The notes beneath the pieces are model-generated. The model ran no database searches. It was not told the DNA's origin and saw only the letters and a list, made by a program, of their open reading frames with translations. DNA of 64,000 nt from JACVRW01 sp963814095 (GTDB lineage Bacteria; Actinomycetota; Thermoleophilia; Solirubrobacterales; Thermoleophilaceae): NCBI GenBank assembly GCA_963814095.1, contig CAWFBT010000002.1:124001-188000 (forward strand). Direction: 5' to 3'. Shown here piece after piece: positions 17,064-25,834 of this stretch. Position numbers and translations under genes: made by a program. Each line of letters opens with the position of its first letter. The first letter of the stretch is position 1.

Positions 17064-18365
17064 ATGAGCGAGAGCGTGCGGGAGATCAACTTCTTCGACA
17101 AGGAGACGAACGACTGCCCGTTCCCGGCCTACGCGGAGCTGCGCGAGGACAGCCCGGTGTGGCAGGACCCGGTCACGAACTTCTACGTGATCTCGCGCTA
17201 CGAAGACGTGCGCGCCGCGATCCTCGACACCAAGCGCTTCACGAACCAGGTGGCGCTCAGCAACGCCGGCTCGGCGATGGAGCCGGACAACCCCGAGAAG
17301 GCCCGTGAGCTGCTCGAGGCACAGGCCTTGGAGGAGGAGGTCCAGCGTCTCTATCGCGAGAAGGGCTGGGTGCCGGCCGCGAACCTCGACGCCCTCGACG
17401 AGCCGCGCCACATGGAGATGCGCCGGCTCTTCGACTACGCCTTCCGGCCTTCGAAGATCAAGGATCTCGACCCGTTCGTCGAGGAGCTCGCCTATCGGCT
17501 CGTCGACGGCTTCGTGGGCGACGGCCGCTGCGAGATCGTGGCGCAGCTCGCCGTGCCGCTGCCGCTGTACGTGATCGGCCGCCAGATCGGCATGCCCGAG
17601 GAGGACATGCCGCGCATCAAGGAGTGGACCGACGCGTGGGTGCAGCGGATGGGACTTGCCCAGACGCCCGAGGAGCGCATCTGGTCGACCGAGATGGAGA
17701 TCGAGGCGCAGCAGTACCTGCAGCCGATCTACGAGCGCCTGCGCGAGCAGCCCGACGACACGCTGCTGAGCGTGATCGTCAACCGCGAGGTGCCCGAGTG
17801 GGGCCGCCAGCTCACCAACGAGGAGCTCCACTCGGAGGTGATCGTGGACCTGTTCGTGGGCGGCTCGGAGACCACCACCAACGCGATCGCCGCGGGCGTC
17901 GTCAAGCTGATCGAGGAGCCGGAGATCTGGGAGCGCCTGAAGGCCGACCCGGACGCCTACCTCGAGACCTTCATCGAGGAGGTCGTGCGGCTCGAGGCGC
18001 CTGTGCAGGCGCTGATGCGCCAGGTCTCCGAGGACATCGACCTGCACGGGACGACGATCCCCGAGGGCTCGCTCGTGCTGCTCCTGTACGGGTCGGCGAA
18101 CCGCGACGAGCGCCGCTTCGAGTGTCCGGCGGACATCGACCTGGAGCGCAAGAAGCCGCGCTCGCACCTCGGTTTCGGCACCGGCTCGCACCACTGCCTC
18201 GGCGCGCCGCTCGCGCGGCGCGAGCTGTACTACGGCTTCAAGGCCCTGCTCGACCGCGTCGAGCGCATGTGGTTCGTCGAGGGCGCCAACGACTTCAGCT
18301 ACCAGCCGAACTACTTCTTCCGCTCGCTGAAGGAGCTGCACGTCGGCTTCGAGGCCGTTCGATGA
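17064..18365 (+). CDS. Cytochrome P450 (first of tandem pair)
   Basis: 433 residues. Heme-binding motif FGTGSHHCLG with proximal Cys about residue 378, I-helix FVGGSETTTNA with the acid-alcohol pair for O2 activation, and the K-helix ExxR in EEVVRLEAP. It is a soluble class I type monooxygenase; no ferredoxin or ferredoxin reductase gene is present in the window. GGAGGAG precedes the ATG. The stop overlaps the start of the second P450 (ATGA), so both are co-expressed. The substrate is unknown. Confidence 0.93.
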   Translation: MSESVREINFFDKETNDCPFPAYAELREDSPVWQDPVTNFYVISRYEDVRAAILDTKRFTNQVALSNAGSAMEPDNPEKARELLEAQALEEEVQRLYREKGWVPAANLDALDEPRHMEMRRLFDYAFRPSKIKDLDPFVEELAYRLVDGFVGDGRCEIVAQLAVPLPLYVIGRQIGMPEEDMPRIKEWTDAWVQRMGLAQTPEERIWSTEMEIEAQQYLQPIYERLREQPDDTLLSVIVNREVPEWGRQLTNEELHSEVIVDLFVGGSETTTNAIAAGVVKLIEEPEIWERLKADPDAYLETFIEEVVRLEAPVQALMRQVSEDIDLHGTTIPEGSLVLLLYGSANRDERRFECPADIDLERKKPRSHLGFGTGSHHCLGAPLARRELYYGFKALLDRVERMWFVEGANDFSYQPNYFFRSLKELHVGFEAVR

Positions 18366-19576
18366 TGACCCTCGTCGCGCCCGACATCCTGTCGCCAGAG
18401 TTCGCGGAGGAGCCTTATCGCCTGTACCCGACGTTCCGCGAGGAGTTCCCGGTCCTCTTCCACGAGCCGACCGGCGCGTTCATCGTCAGCCGGTACGAAG
18501 ACGTCTCGCGAGTTCTGGGCGAGCCCGAATTCTCCGCGCGCTGTTATGGCCTCTTCCTTGGCCCGGTGGTGGGGGGACGCGTGATCCTCGAGCTCGAGGG
18601 TCGCGAGCACACGGCGCATCGCCGACTCGTGAACCCGGCCGTGCACGGCGCGGGACTCGCCCGCCTGGAGCCGAAGATCACCGCGATTCAGCGCGAGCTG
18701 CTGTCGCGCTTCGTCGAGCGCGGCCATGTCGACCTCGTGGCCGAGTTCGGCGACCAGTTCCCGATCGAAGTCATCATCCGCATGCTCGACCTGCCCGCGG
18801 CCGACGGCGATCAGATCCGGTCCTGGTATCTGTCGAACGTGCGCTTCGCGTCCAACCTTGCCGGTGATCCGGAGATCACGGCCGAGGCGATGGAGGCCGG
18901 TGCGCAGTTCCAGGTCTACATCCGAGAGCGCATCGAGGAGCGCCGCACCCACCCGGGCGACGACGTCCTCTCAGCCTTGCTGACCGCGGAGATCGACGGC
19001 GAGCGCATGCCGGAGGACGAGGTGGTCGCCTTCTGCGGGCTGCTCCTGACGGCCGGAGGCGAGACCGCGGGCAAGGTGCTGACGAACATGGTGCGCCACC
19101 TCCTCGACAACCCCGACCAGCTCGACGCGGTGCGCGCCGACCGGGCGCTGGTGGAGAGGGCCGTCGCCGAGACCCTGCGGTTCACACCGCCCAACGTCGT
19201 TCTTCAGCGGGAGCCGCTGGTCGACGTCGTGATGTCGACGGGGGACAAGATCCCCCGCGACAGTACGATCATGTGCCTGGTTGGGGCTGCCAACCGCGAC
19301 CCACGGCAGTTCGCGGAGCCGGACCGCTTCGACATCCACCGCGACGACCTCGCCTTCCAGCGTGCCTTCGCCGGCGGCGCCGATCACGTCGCCTTTGGAG
19401 CCGGCCGTCATTTCTGCCTGGGGGCTCACCTCGCGCGCGCGATGCTCTCGATCGGCATGAACCTGCTGCTCGACAACCTGGCCGACCTGCGTTTCGCTGA
19501 TGGGTGGGAACCGCAGGAGCGCGGAATCGTGACCCGCGGCCTGGAGTCGCTTCGTCTCGAGTTCAGGCCCGCGTGA
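18362..19576 (+). CDS. Cytochrome P450 (second of tandem pair)
   Basis: 404 residues from ATG 18362, which overlaps the preceding stop. Heme motif FGAGRHFCLG (Cys about residue 352), ExxR in AETLRFTPP, and I-helix LTAGGETAGK: the Glu-Thr pair remains, but the next residue is Ala, not the more common Thr. It is only distantly similar to its neighbour, so the two probably act on different positions or substrates. The open frame extends upstream inside the first P450, but that part is a shadow. Confidence 0.92.
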   Translation: MMTLVAPDILSPEFAEEPYRLYPTFREEFPVLFHEPTGAFIVSRYEDVSRVLGEPEFSARCYGLFLGPVVGGRVILELEGREHTAHRRLVNPAVHGAGLARLEPKITAIQRELLSRFVERGHVDLVAEFGDQFPIEVIIRMLDLPAADGDQIRSWYLSNVRFASNLAGDPEITAEAMEAGAQFQVYIRERIEERRTHPGDDVLSALLTAEIDGERMPEDEVVAFCGLLLTAGGETAGKVLTNMVRHLLDNPDQLDAVRADRALVERAVAETLRFTPPNVVLQREPLVDVVMSTGDKIPRDSTIMCLVGAANRDPRQFAEPDRFDIHRDDLAFQRAFAGGADHVAFGAGRHFCLGAHLARAMLSIGMNLLLDNLADLRFADGWEPQERGIVTRGLESLRLEFRPA

Positions 19577-19613
19577 TGACATCGACCGCAAGCATCGCCT
19601 GCGAGGCCAAGGC

Positions 19614-20060
19614 ATGAGCGATCGCGAGCGGCTGCGCGCCCTTGTCGACGCCTACGCCACGGCCTGCGACAACCGCGACGGCGAGACCTTCGGCTCGCTG
19701 TTCACGCCGGATGCGACCCTGACGATCTACCAGCCCTTCGAAAGCGAGCCGCTGGTGACGCTCGAGGGCGCCGACGCGATGCCGAACGCGATCGCTCCGC
19801 TCAGCCAGTACCGCGCGACGCTCCACCTGATGGCCAATCACACGTCGGAGCTGGACGGCGACGCGGCCAGCGGCGAGACCTACTGCCTGGCGCACCACCT
19901 GCGCCCGACGGACGACGGCGGCGTCGAGGATCTCGTGATGATGATCCGCTACGGAGACCGCTACGCGCGGGCGGGCGACCGTTGGCAGTTCGCCCACCGC
20001 GACGTGCGGATCCTCTGGACCGAGGTCCGTCCGGCCAGCGGCGACCCGATCCCGTTCTAG
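19614..20060 (+). CDS. SnoaL/NTF2-like protein
   Basis: 148 residues with the NTF2-like helix LRALVDAYATACDNRDGE, then GSLFTPDATLTIY and a terminal strand RWQFAHRDVRILW. It follows the P450 pair after 37 bp and probably belongs to the same message. Such proteins often isomerise, dehydrate or bind hydrophobic pathway intermediates. Its TAG stop shares the palindrome CTAG with the stop of the convergent VOC gene. Confidence 0.7.
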   Translation: MSDRERLRALVDAYATACDNRDGETFGSLFTPDATLTIYQPFESEPLVTLEGADAMPNAIAPLSQYRATLHLMANHTSELDGDAASGETYCLAHHLRPTDDGGVEDLVMMIRYGDRYARAGDRWQFAHRDVRILWTEVRPASGDPIPF

Positions 20061-21067
20061 CCGGAGCCGGCGGGCGGCACGTCGGTGCGCGGCCAGGAGG
20101 CCGGGCGGCCGAAGAGGTTGACCGGCATGAAGCCGAAGTCGGGATCGAACTCGCGCGGCTGCGCCGCGATCTCGAGCGACATCCCCTGGTCGTCCTTCAC
20201 GTAGGTGCCGCCGGCCGGTGAGTCCGGCAGGTCGGCGTTCACGCTGCCGCCCGACGCGCCCACGCGGTCGAGCAGCTCCTGAGCCAGGTCTCGGTCGCGG
20301 AAGCCGACGGCGACGTTCATGAAGCCCTGGTCGCTCAGCACGTAGTCCTCGGGCTTGGGCCGGGGGGCGGGATCGGAGTACTCGACGAGCTCGATGTAGC
20401 CGTCACCGCCGCGCACGACCACGACCTCGCGCTGGGCACCGGGCAGCTCCCAGAGCGCCTCCATCTCCTCGGTGTGGAGCGTGTCCGGCGCCTCCTCCAC
20501 GAGCCCGAGCGTGTTCACGTAGAAGTCGCGCGCCTTGCCGAGGTCCGGCACCGACACGGCCGCGTACACGACCGCCGGGCTCAGCTCGTAGTAACGCGGA
20601 CGCACGCCGCCGGGCAGCGCGTCGCCGTCCTCCATCAACTCGACCACGATGCCGGTGCCGGGGTCGCGGAAGCAGACGCGCCGCAGGCCGTCGTGGCTGA
20701 TCGGGTCGCTGAGCGTGTTCACGCCGAACGCGCGCAGGCGCTCGAGCGTCGCGTCGAAGTCGGGGACCGCCATGCCCCAGCGGGCCCAGCCGTGGTCGCT
20801 GGGGCGCCAGTCGGCGGGCAGGGGCTTCTGTGCGGGCAGCGTGTGCTGGAAGAACTCGAGCTGGACGAACTCCTGGCGGCCGACCATCCACCACAGCAGG
20901 CAGGCGGCGTCGTCGCCCACGTCCTGGACGTGCGCGAGCCACTCGCCCCAGAACTTGCGCCCGCCCGCGTCCGCGAAGCCGAAGACCTCGATGTACATGC
21001 GCAGCGTCTGCGGCAGGTCGTCGCTGCAGAAGGCGAGCTGGGCGAGCCGCGGCTCTGGCGGGGTCAT
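20057..21067 (-). CDS. Tandem-VOC protein (extradiol-dioxygenase/glyoxalase-like)
   Basis: 336 residues with two VOC modules, about 8-150 (RLAQLAFCSDDLPQTLRMY to GIVVELMED) and 175-320 (YAAVSVPDLGKARDFYVN to GMSLEIAAQ). The first His of a metal site is not obvious in the first strand (Gln-Leu-Ala-Phe), so catalysis is not certain. A second copy of the same architecture lies at 27443-28450, with shared segments such as YTEVFGFADAGG/YIEVFGFADAGG. ATG overlaps the upstream SDR stop. The longer upstream frame is spurious. Confidence 0.8.
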   Translation of the reverse strand: MTPPEPRLAQLAFCSDDLPQTLRMYIEVFGFADAGGRKFWGEWLAHVQDVGDDAACLLWWMVGRQEFVQLEFFQHTLPAQKPLPADWRPSDHGWARWGMAVPDFDATLERLRAFGVNTLSDPISHDGLRRVCFRDPGTGIVVELMEDGDALPGGVRPRYYELSPAVVYAAVSVPDLGKARDFYVNTLGLVEEAPDTLHTEEMEALWELPGAQREVVVVRGGDGYIELVEYSDPAPRPKPEDYVLSDQGFMNVAVGFRDRDLAQELLDRVGASGGSVNADLPDSPAGGTYVKDDQGMSLEIAAQPREFDPDFGFMPVNLFGRPASWPRTDVPPAGSG

Positions 21068-21993
21068 CGCGGCGCCCCGGAGCCGAGCACGGCGGCCACC
21101 GCCTCGAACTCGTCGCGGCACGAGGTCGGCACGAGCGCTCCCTCGACGTCGCGGATCTGGTCGAGGTGCTCGTGGATCTCCTCCACCGTCGCGTGCCCGC
21201 TCGGGCAGAGCCAGCCCTGGGTGTGCCCGTAGAACACGCGCGCGTAGCGCCCCGCCATCGCCGAGAAGCCCTCGCCGCTCACGGAGCAGGCCGGGCTCAC
21301 GAGGTAGGCCACGAGCGGGCCGATCGTCTCGGGCCCGTAGTTCCGGCCGACGACGTCGAAGGCCGCCATGAAGCGCTCGTCCTCGGCGAAGCCCGGGATC
21401 GGGTCGTTCTCCATGATCGTGCTGCTCGCGTTCGGGAAGAGCGCGTTGACGAGCACGCCGTGCTCCTGACCCTCGAGGGCGAGCGACGTGGTGAGGCCGA
21501 AGAGGCCCGCCTTGGCCGCCGCGTAGTTGATGAGCCCGTAGAGGCCGAAGGCGGTGTTGGAGCTGACGTTGAGGATGCGCCCGTAGCCGTTCTCCTTCAT
21601 CACGCGGTAGGCCGGCTGCGTCACGTGGAAGTCGCCCTTCAGGTGGACGGCGATCACCGAGTCGATCTGCTGGTCGGTGAGATCCTCGAAGAGGTTGTTG
21701 CGGAGGATGCCCGCGTTGTTCACGAGACCGTGGAGCGAGCCGAACGCCGCGAGCGCGTCGTCGACGATCGCCTGACCGCCCTCGCGGGTCGAGACGTCGT
21801 TGTAGGAGCTGGCCGCGCGGCCGCCCTCGCGCTCGATCTCCGCGACGACCTCGTCCGCGTCGGAGGTGCCGGGGATGTCGTTGACGACGACCGAGGCGCC
21901 CCTGCGCCCGAGCTCGAGCGCGTACGCCCGGCCGAGCCCCTTCCCGGCTCCCGTGACCACCACGACCTGATCGTCCAGGGCGATTCGCTCCAC
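21064..21993 (-). CDS. SDR oxidoreductase (multifunctional-enzyme type 3-hydroxyacyl-CoA dehydrogenase-like)
   Basis: 309 residues, longer than classical SDRs, with GAGKGLGRAYAL, NNAGILRN, Ser in NVSSNTAFG and YAAAK. This form, with GxGxGLGR and a long C-terminus, resembles the dehydrogenase unit of peroxisomal-type multifunctional enzymes that oxidise 3-hydroxyacyl-CoA. It heads a two-gene minus-strand operon with the tandem-VOC gene and faces the SDR at 22105 across about 110 bp. Confidence 0.85.
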   Translation of the reverse strand: MERIALDDQVVVVTGAGKGLGRAYALELGRRGASVVVNDIPGTSDADEVVAEIEREGGRAASSYNDVSTREGGQAIVDDALAAFGSLHGLVNNAGILRNNLFEDLTDQQIDSVIAVHLKGDFHVTQPAYRVMKENGYGRILNVSSNTAFGLYGLINYAAAKAGLFGLTTSLALEGQEHGVLVNALFPNASSTIMENDPIPGFAEDERFMAAFDVVGRNYGPETIGPLVAYLVSPACSVSGEGFSAMAGRYARVFYGHTQGWLCPSGHATVEEIHEHLDQIRDVEGALVPTSCRDEFEAVAAVLGSGAPR

Positions 21994-22104
21994 CGCGCCT
22001 CCTCCGAGATAGTGCCTCTTTCGAGCGCGACGATACTACCGGACGTTCGTTTGGCAAAAAGTGTTAGCTTGAGCGGCCAGGCCAGAGGAGGAGAGGAGCT
22101 GAGG

Positions 22105-22893
22105 ATGCTCGACGGCAAGATCGCCCTGGTAACCGGCTCGGCCGGCGGCATCGGCCGCGGCACGGCCATCGAGATGGCCCGACGGGGCGCGTCCGTGATC
22201 GTCTCGGACGTGAACGACGAAGGTGGTGAGGAGACGGTCGAGACGATCCGCGGCGAGGGCGGGACGGCCGAGTTCATCCATTCCGACCTCGAGGAGATCG
22301 ATGAGTGCCGAGCGCTCATCGACAAGGCCGTGGCGGTCTGGGGCGGCCTCGACATCCTCCACAACAACGCCGGCGTTCAGGAGTCCTACTTCACGACCGA
22401 CCTGGCGGTCGACACGCTGCCCGAGGAGGTGTGGGAGAAGGTCTACCGCATCAATCTGCGGGCGCCCTGGCTCCTCACGAAGTACGCGGCCCCGCACCTG
22501 CGTCAGTCGACCAAGGGCCCGTCGATCATCAACGCCGGCTCGACCGGGAGCCACCTCGGCTACCCGCAGTGTCCCGTCTACAACTCCACCAAGGGCGGGA
22601 TCATGATGCTCACGAAGAGCACCGCGGTCGACCTCGCACCGGAGGTGCGCTGCAACTGCTACTGCCCGGGCTCGGTCGACACCCCGATGGTCGAGCGCTT
22701 CCGCGCCGCGGCCGAGGATCCGGAGGCGCTCGAGCGCTTCATGGTCGCCACGCACCTGATCCCCCGCCTCGGGCGCCCGGAGGACGTGGCCAAGCTGGTC
22801 TGCTTCCTCGCGTCCGACGACGCCGAGTGGATCACCGGGGCCGTGTACATCATCGACGGGGGCTCGCTGGCCTGGCGCGGCGCCAACGCCTGA
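22105..22893 (+). CDS. SDR oxidoreductase
   Basis: 262 residues from ATG 22105, behind a GAGGAGGAGAGGAG ribosome site. Motifs GSAGGIGRG, NNAGV, Ser in NAGSTGSHLG and YNSTKGG are those of classical SDRs. It is clearly related to the next gene (conserved RCNCYCPGSVDTPMV and ARANCYCPGS-type segments and the ending GGSLAWRG/GGAMAWRG), indicating a tandem duplication. Cysteines in CNCYCPGS are unusual for SDRs. The substrate is unknown. Confidence 0.88.
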   Translation: MLDGKIALVTGSAGGIGRGTAIEMARRGASVIVSDVNDEGGEETVETIRGEGGTAEFIHSDLEEIDECRALIDKAVAVWGGLDILHNNAGVQESYFTTDLAVDTLPEEVWEKVYRINLRAPWLLTKYAAPHLRQSTKGPSIINAGSTGSHLGYPQCPVYNSTKGGIMMLTKSTAVDLAPEVRCNCYCPGSVDTPMVERFRAAAEDPEALERFMVATHLIPRLGRPEDVAKLVCFLASDDAEWITGAVYIIDGGSLAWRGANA

Positions 22894-22918
22894 TTCAGCG
22901 AACAGATAGGAGACACCG

Positions 22919-23710
22919 ATGGCACTCGAGGACAAGGTCTGCGTCGTAACCGGGGCGAGCGGCGGCATCGGCCGGTCGACAGCGATCGAGATGGGCAAGC
23001 GCGGCGCCAAGGTCGTCGTGACCGACGTGAACGACGACGGCGGCGCCGAGACCGTCTCGATGGTCGAGGGCACCGGCGCCGAGGCGATCTACATCCACTG
23101 CGACGTCCGCGACGAGGATGAGGTGATCGCGCTGATGAAGGGCACGGCGGACCGCTTCGGCGGGATCGACGTGGTCCACAACAACGCCGGCGTCCACGAG
23201 ACCGACTTCACGAGCGAGGTGACGATCGACACGCTCCCGCTCGACGTCTGGACGAAGGTCTACGAGATCAACCTGCGCGGCATGTGGTTCTGCACGAAGC
23301 ACAGCGCGTCGTACCTGCGCGAGTCCAAGCGCGGCCCGAACATCGTCAACGCGGCGTCGATCGGCGGACTCGCCGGCTACCCGATGGGCTCCGCCTACTG
23401 CTCGACCAAGGGCGCGGTGCTGCAGCTCACTCGCTGCACCGCCGTCGACCTCGGCCCCGAGGTGCGGGCCAACTGCTACTGCCCCGGCTCGGTCGACACG
23501 CCGATGGTGGCCAAGTACATCGACGCCGCCGACGACCGGGACGCGATCATCAAGGTGCTGTCCGGCACGCACATCCAGCCGCGGCTCGGCGAGCCGGAGG
23601 AGGTCGCGAACCTCGTCTGCTTCCTCGCCTCCGACGAGGCCTCGTTCATCACCGGCGCGACCTTCACGATCGACGGCGGGGCCATGGCCTGGCGCGGTCA
23701 GAACTCGTGA
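22919..23710 (+). CDS. SDR oxidoreductase (paralogue of preceding gene)
   Basis: 263 residues: GASGGIGRS, NNAGVHETDF, NAASIGGLAGYP and YCSTKGAV; ends GGAMAWRGQNS. It shares the Cys-rich ANCYCPGSVDTPMV with the preceding paralogue. AGGAGACACC precedes the ATG. The stop overlaps the GTG of the FAD oxidoreductase by 4 bp. Two near-identical SDRs in tandem suggest two stereochemically distinct or successive alcohol oxidations (inference). Confidence 0.88.
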   Translation: MALEDKVCVVTGASGGIGRSTAIEMGKRGAKVVVTDVNDDGGAETVSMVEGTGAEAIYIHCDVRDEDEVIALMKGTADRFGGIDVVHNNAGVHETDFTSEVTIDTLPLDVWTKVYEINLRGMWFCTKHSASYLRESKRGPNIVNAASIGGLAGYPMGSAYCSTKGAVLQLTRCTAVDLGPEVRANCYCPGSVDTPMVAKYIDAADDRDAIIKVLSGTHIQPRLGEPEEVANLVCFLASDEASFITGATFTIDGGAMAWRGQNS

Positions 23711-25077
23711 AGTACGACGTCGTCGTCGTCGGTGCCGGTGCGGCGGGGCTCTGCTGCGCCACGCTGCTCGCCAACGAGGGCAAGAAGGTCGCGATGGTCG
23801 AGCGCCACCGCTACCTGGGAGGCCGCGCGATGGAGCGGCGCTTCCGCGGCCACCAGATCGGGATGGGGTCGCATCTGGTCGAGGACCCGGGCGACAGCCT
23901 CACGCGGGTCTGCGATCTGATCGACGTGCCGGTCGAGACGAGCAAGCGCAGCGACTCGATGCCGTTCTGGGACAAGACCGGCTGGAAGCCGATCCAGGAG
24001 TACTACGGCGGCGCGGCCAAGCAGGGGCTCAAGCGCTGCATCGAGGCGGTGACCGAGTCGGAGTACGCGGACTTCGAGCAGTGGGACCACGCCTCGCTGC
24101 GGGAGTGGATGTCCCAGTACACGAGCGACGAGGGCGTGTACCTGGTCTGGGAGGCGATCTCGGTGCTCGAGCAGATCACCTTCCAGCCCTGGGAGCACTC
24201 GGCCTCGGAGAACCTCTACACGCGCAAGCTCCACTACGACCTGAAGCGCACGGCGGGCTACTCGTTCTGGCCGATGGGCGGCTGGGAGGCGCTCTGGAAG
24301 CGCATGGCGGCCGCCTTCGAAGCCCTCGGCGGGACGATCTACCAGCCCGAGACCGTCCAGCGCGTGGTCGTGCGCGACGGTGTCGTGCAGGGCGTCGAGC
24401 TGCGCAACAGGGAGAGCAAGGACAAGCCCGGCGAGTTCATCGAGGCGGACGACGTCGTCGTCAACGCTCCGGTCTGGGACATCCCGAGGCTGTTCGACGA
24501 CGAAGCGCTTCCGTTCGACCTGCTCGAGCGCATCCGCATGCTCGCGCACAACAGGAACAAGGCCTGCTGGATCGGCTACTGGATCGCGGCGAAGGAGCCT
24601 GTGATCGCCTCGAGCGAGCTCGAGATGGCGTCGTTCATGTCAACGCCGCGCGCGGGCCTGCCCGGGTTCACGCTCAACTTCACCGGCTACGACCCGGGCG
24701 TGTCGCCGGAGGGCGAGTACCTCACCTGCGTGGGCGGCGCGTTCGACGCCGCCGAGCACTACGGCGACCGGGGCTGGATCGACAGGAAGTTCGCCGAGCT
24801 CTGGGAGGACATCCTCGAGATGCTGCCGGCGGCGCGCGGGGCGCTCTGGAACAAGCCACACCTGGTCACGACCTACGGCGTGATCTGCAAGCCGGGCCTG
24901 GTCGGCTCGGTGCGTCCCGACGCCGAGGTTCGCGGCGTCGGCGGCCTGTGGCTGACGGGCGACACCACTCGCGCACGTGGAATCGGGATCGACAAGGCGG
25001 CGCGCTCGGGCATCAGCTCGGCGGAGGCGGTGCTGGGCAAGCGCCTGCCCCACTTCGCCGACACCGTGCGGTACTAG
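23707..25077 (+). CDS. FAD-dependent oxidoreductase (CrtI/phytoene-desaturase-like)
   Basis: 456 residues. The N-terminal dinucleotide motif VVVGAGAAGLCCATLLANEG and the GG doublet in YLGGRAMERRF place it in the FAD-binding amine-oxidase/CrtI superfamily; a C-terminal flavin motif GLWLTGDTTRARGIGID is present. GTG at 23707 overlaps the SDR stop. A paralogue lies at 50778. These enzymes desaturate, isomerise or oxidise hydrophobic isoprenoid-like substrates, which would fit a terpenoid pathway, but no substrate can be read off. Confidence 0.85.
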   Translation: MKYDVVVVGAGAAGLCCATLLANEGKKVAMVERHRYLGGRAMERRFRGHQIGMGSHLVEDPGDSLTRVCDLIDVPVETSKRSDSMPFWDKTGWKPIQEYYGGAAKQGLKRCIEAVTESEYADFEQWDHASLREWMSQYTSDEGVYLVWEAISVLEQITFQPWEHSASENLYTRKLHYDLKRTAGYSFWPMGGWEALWKRMAAAFEALGGTIYQPETVQRVVVRDGVVQGVELRNRESKDKPGEFIEADDVVVNAPVWDIPRLFDDEALPFDLLERIRMLAHNRNKACWIGYWIAAKEPVIASSELEMASFMSTPRAGLPGFTLNFTGYDPGVSPEGEYLTCVGGAFDAAEHYGDRGWIDRKFAELWEDILEMLPAARGALWNKPHLVTTYGVICKPGLVGSVRPDAEVRGVGGLWLTGDTTRARGIGIDKAARSGISSAEAVLGKRLPHFADTVRY

Positions 25078-25821
25078 ATGGCGGACGTGCCCGTGGCGGT
25101 GGTGACGGGCGCGGGCCAGGGCATCGGCCGCGCGACGGCGGCGGTGCTCATCGAGGAGGGCTACCGCGTGGTGCTCGCCGACCGCAACCAGGATCGCCTC
25201 GACGCCGCCGCGGGGCCGCTCGGCGAGCGAGCCGTGCCGATGCTCGCCGACGTGGGCGACGAGGACGCCGTGGCCGGCCTCGCCGAGCGCGTCGGCTCGG
25301 AGCTCGGCCGCTGGGACGTGCTCGTCAACAACGCGGGGGCGCTTCGCTTCGGTGGCGTCGAGGAGACCACGTTGGATGACTGGCAGCAGGTCTTCAGCGG
25401 CTGCGTGACCACGGCCTGGCTGTGCATGCGCGCCGCGGTCCCGCAGATGCGCGCCGCGGGCGGCGGGCGCATCGTCAACTTCGCCTCGGTGGTGGTTCAG
25501 GGGGCGGACTCGAACCGGCTGATCGCGTACACGGCGGCGAAGGCAGCCGTCGTCGGGCTCACGACGTCGGCCGCGCGCGAGCTCGGGCCGGCCGGCATCA
25601 CCGTCAACGCGGTCTCCCCCGGAGCCGTCGACACGGGCGCGTTCGACAAGTTCCCCGATCCGGACGCCCTGCGCGCGCGGCGGGCGAGCACATCGGTGCT
25701 CGGGCGGCTCGCGGAGCCCGAGGAGATCGGGCGCACGGTCGCTTACCTGGTCTCACCCGCGGCGGCGTTCGTGACCGGCCAGGTGCTGCTCGTGGACGGC
25801 GGGCGCACGGACAAGATGTGA
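25078..25821 (+). CDS. SDR oxidoreductase
   Basis: 247 residues: GAGQGIGRAT, VNNAGALRF, Ser in NFASVVVQG and YTAAKAAV, all standard for classical SDRs of the 3-oxoacyl-reductase type. ATG follows directly after the FAD oxidoreductase TAG with no gap. It continues the operon SDR-SDR-FAD oxidoreductase-SDR-epoxide hydrolase-VOC. Confidence 0.88.
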   Translation: MADVPVAVVTGAGQGIGRATAAVLIEEGYRVVLADRNQDRLDAAAGPLGERAVPMLADVGDEDAVAGLAERVGSELGRWDVLVNNAGALRFGGVEETTLDDWQQVFSGCVTTAWLCMRAAVPQMRAAGGGRIVNFASVVVQGADSNRLIAYTAAKAAVVGLTTSAARELGPAGITVNAVSPGAVDTGAFDKFPDPDALRARRASTSVLGRLAEPEEIGRTVAYLVSPAAAFVTGQVLLVDGGRTDKM

Positions 25822-25834
25822 GAAAGGAGCGGCC

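Noticed and set aside
22042..22055. Operator site between the divergent SDRs
   Set aside because: GACGTTCGTTTGGC matches one arm but has about five mismatches overall; could be a degenerate copy but not safe to call.
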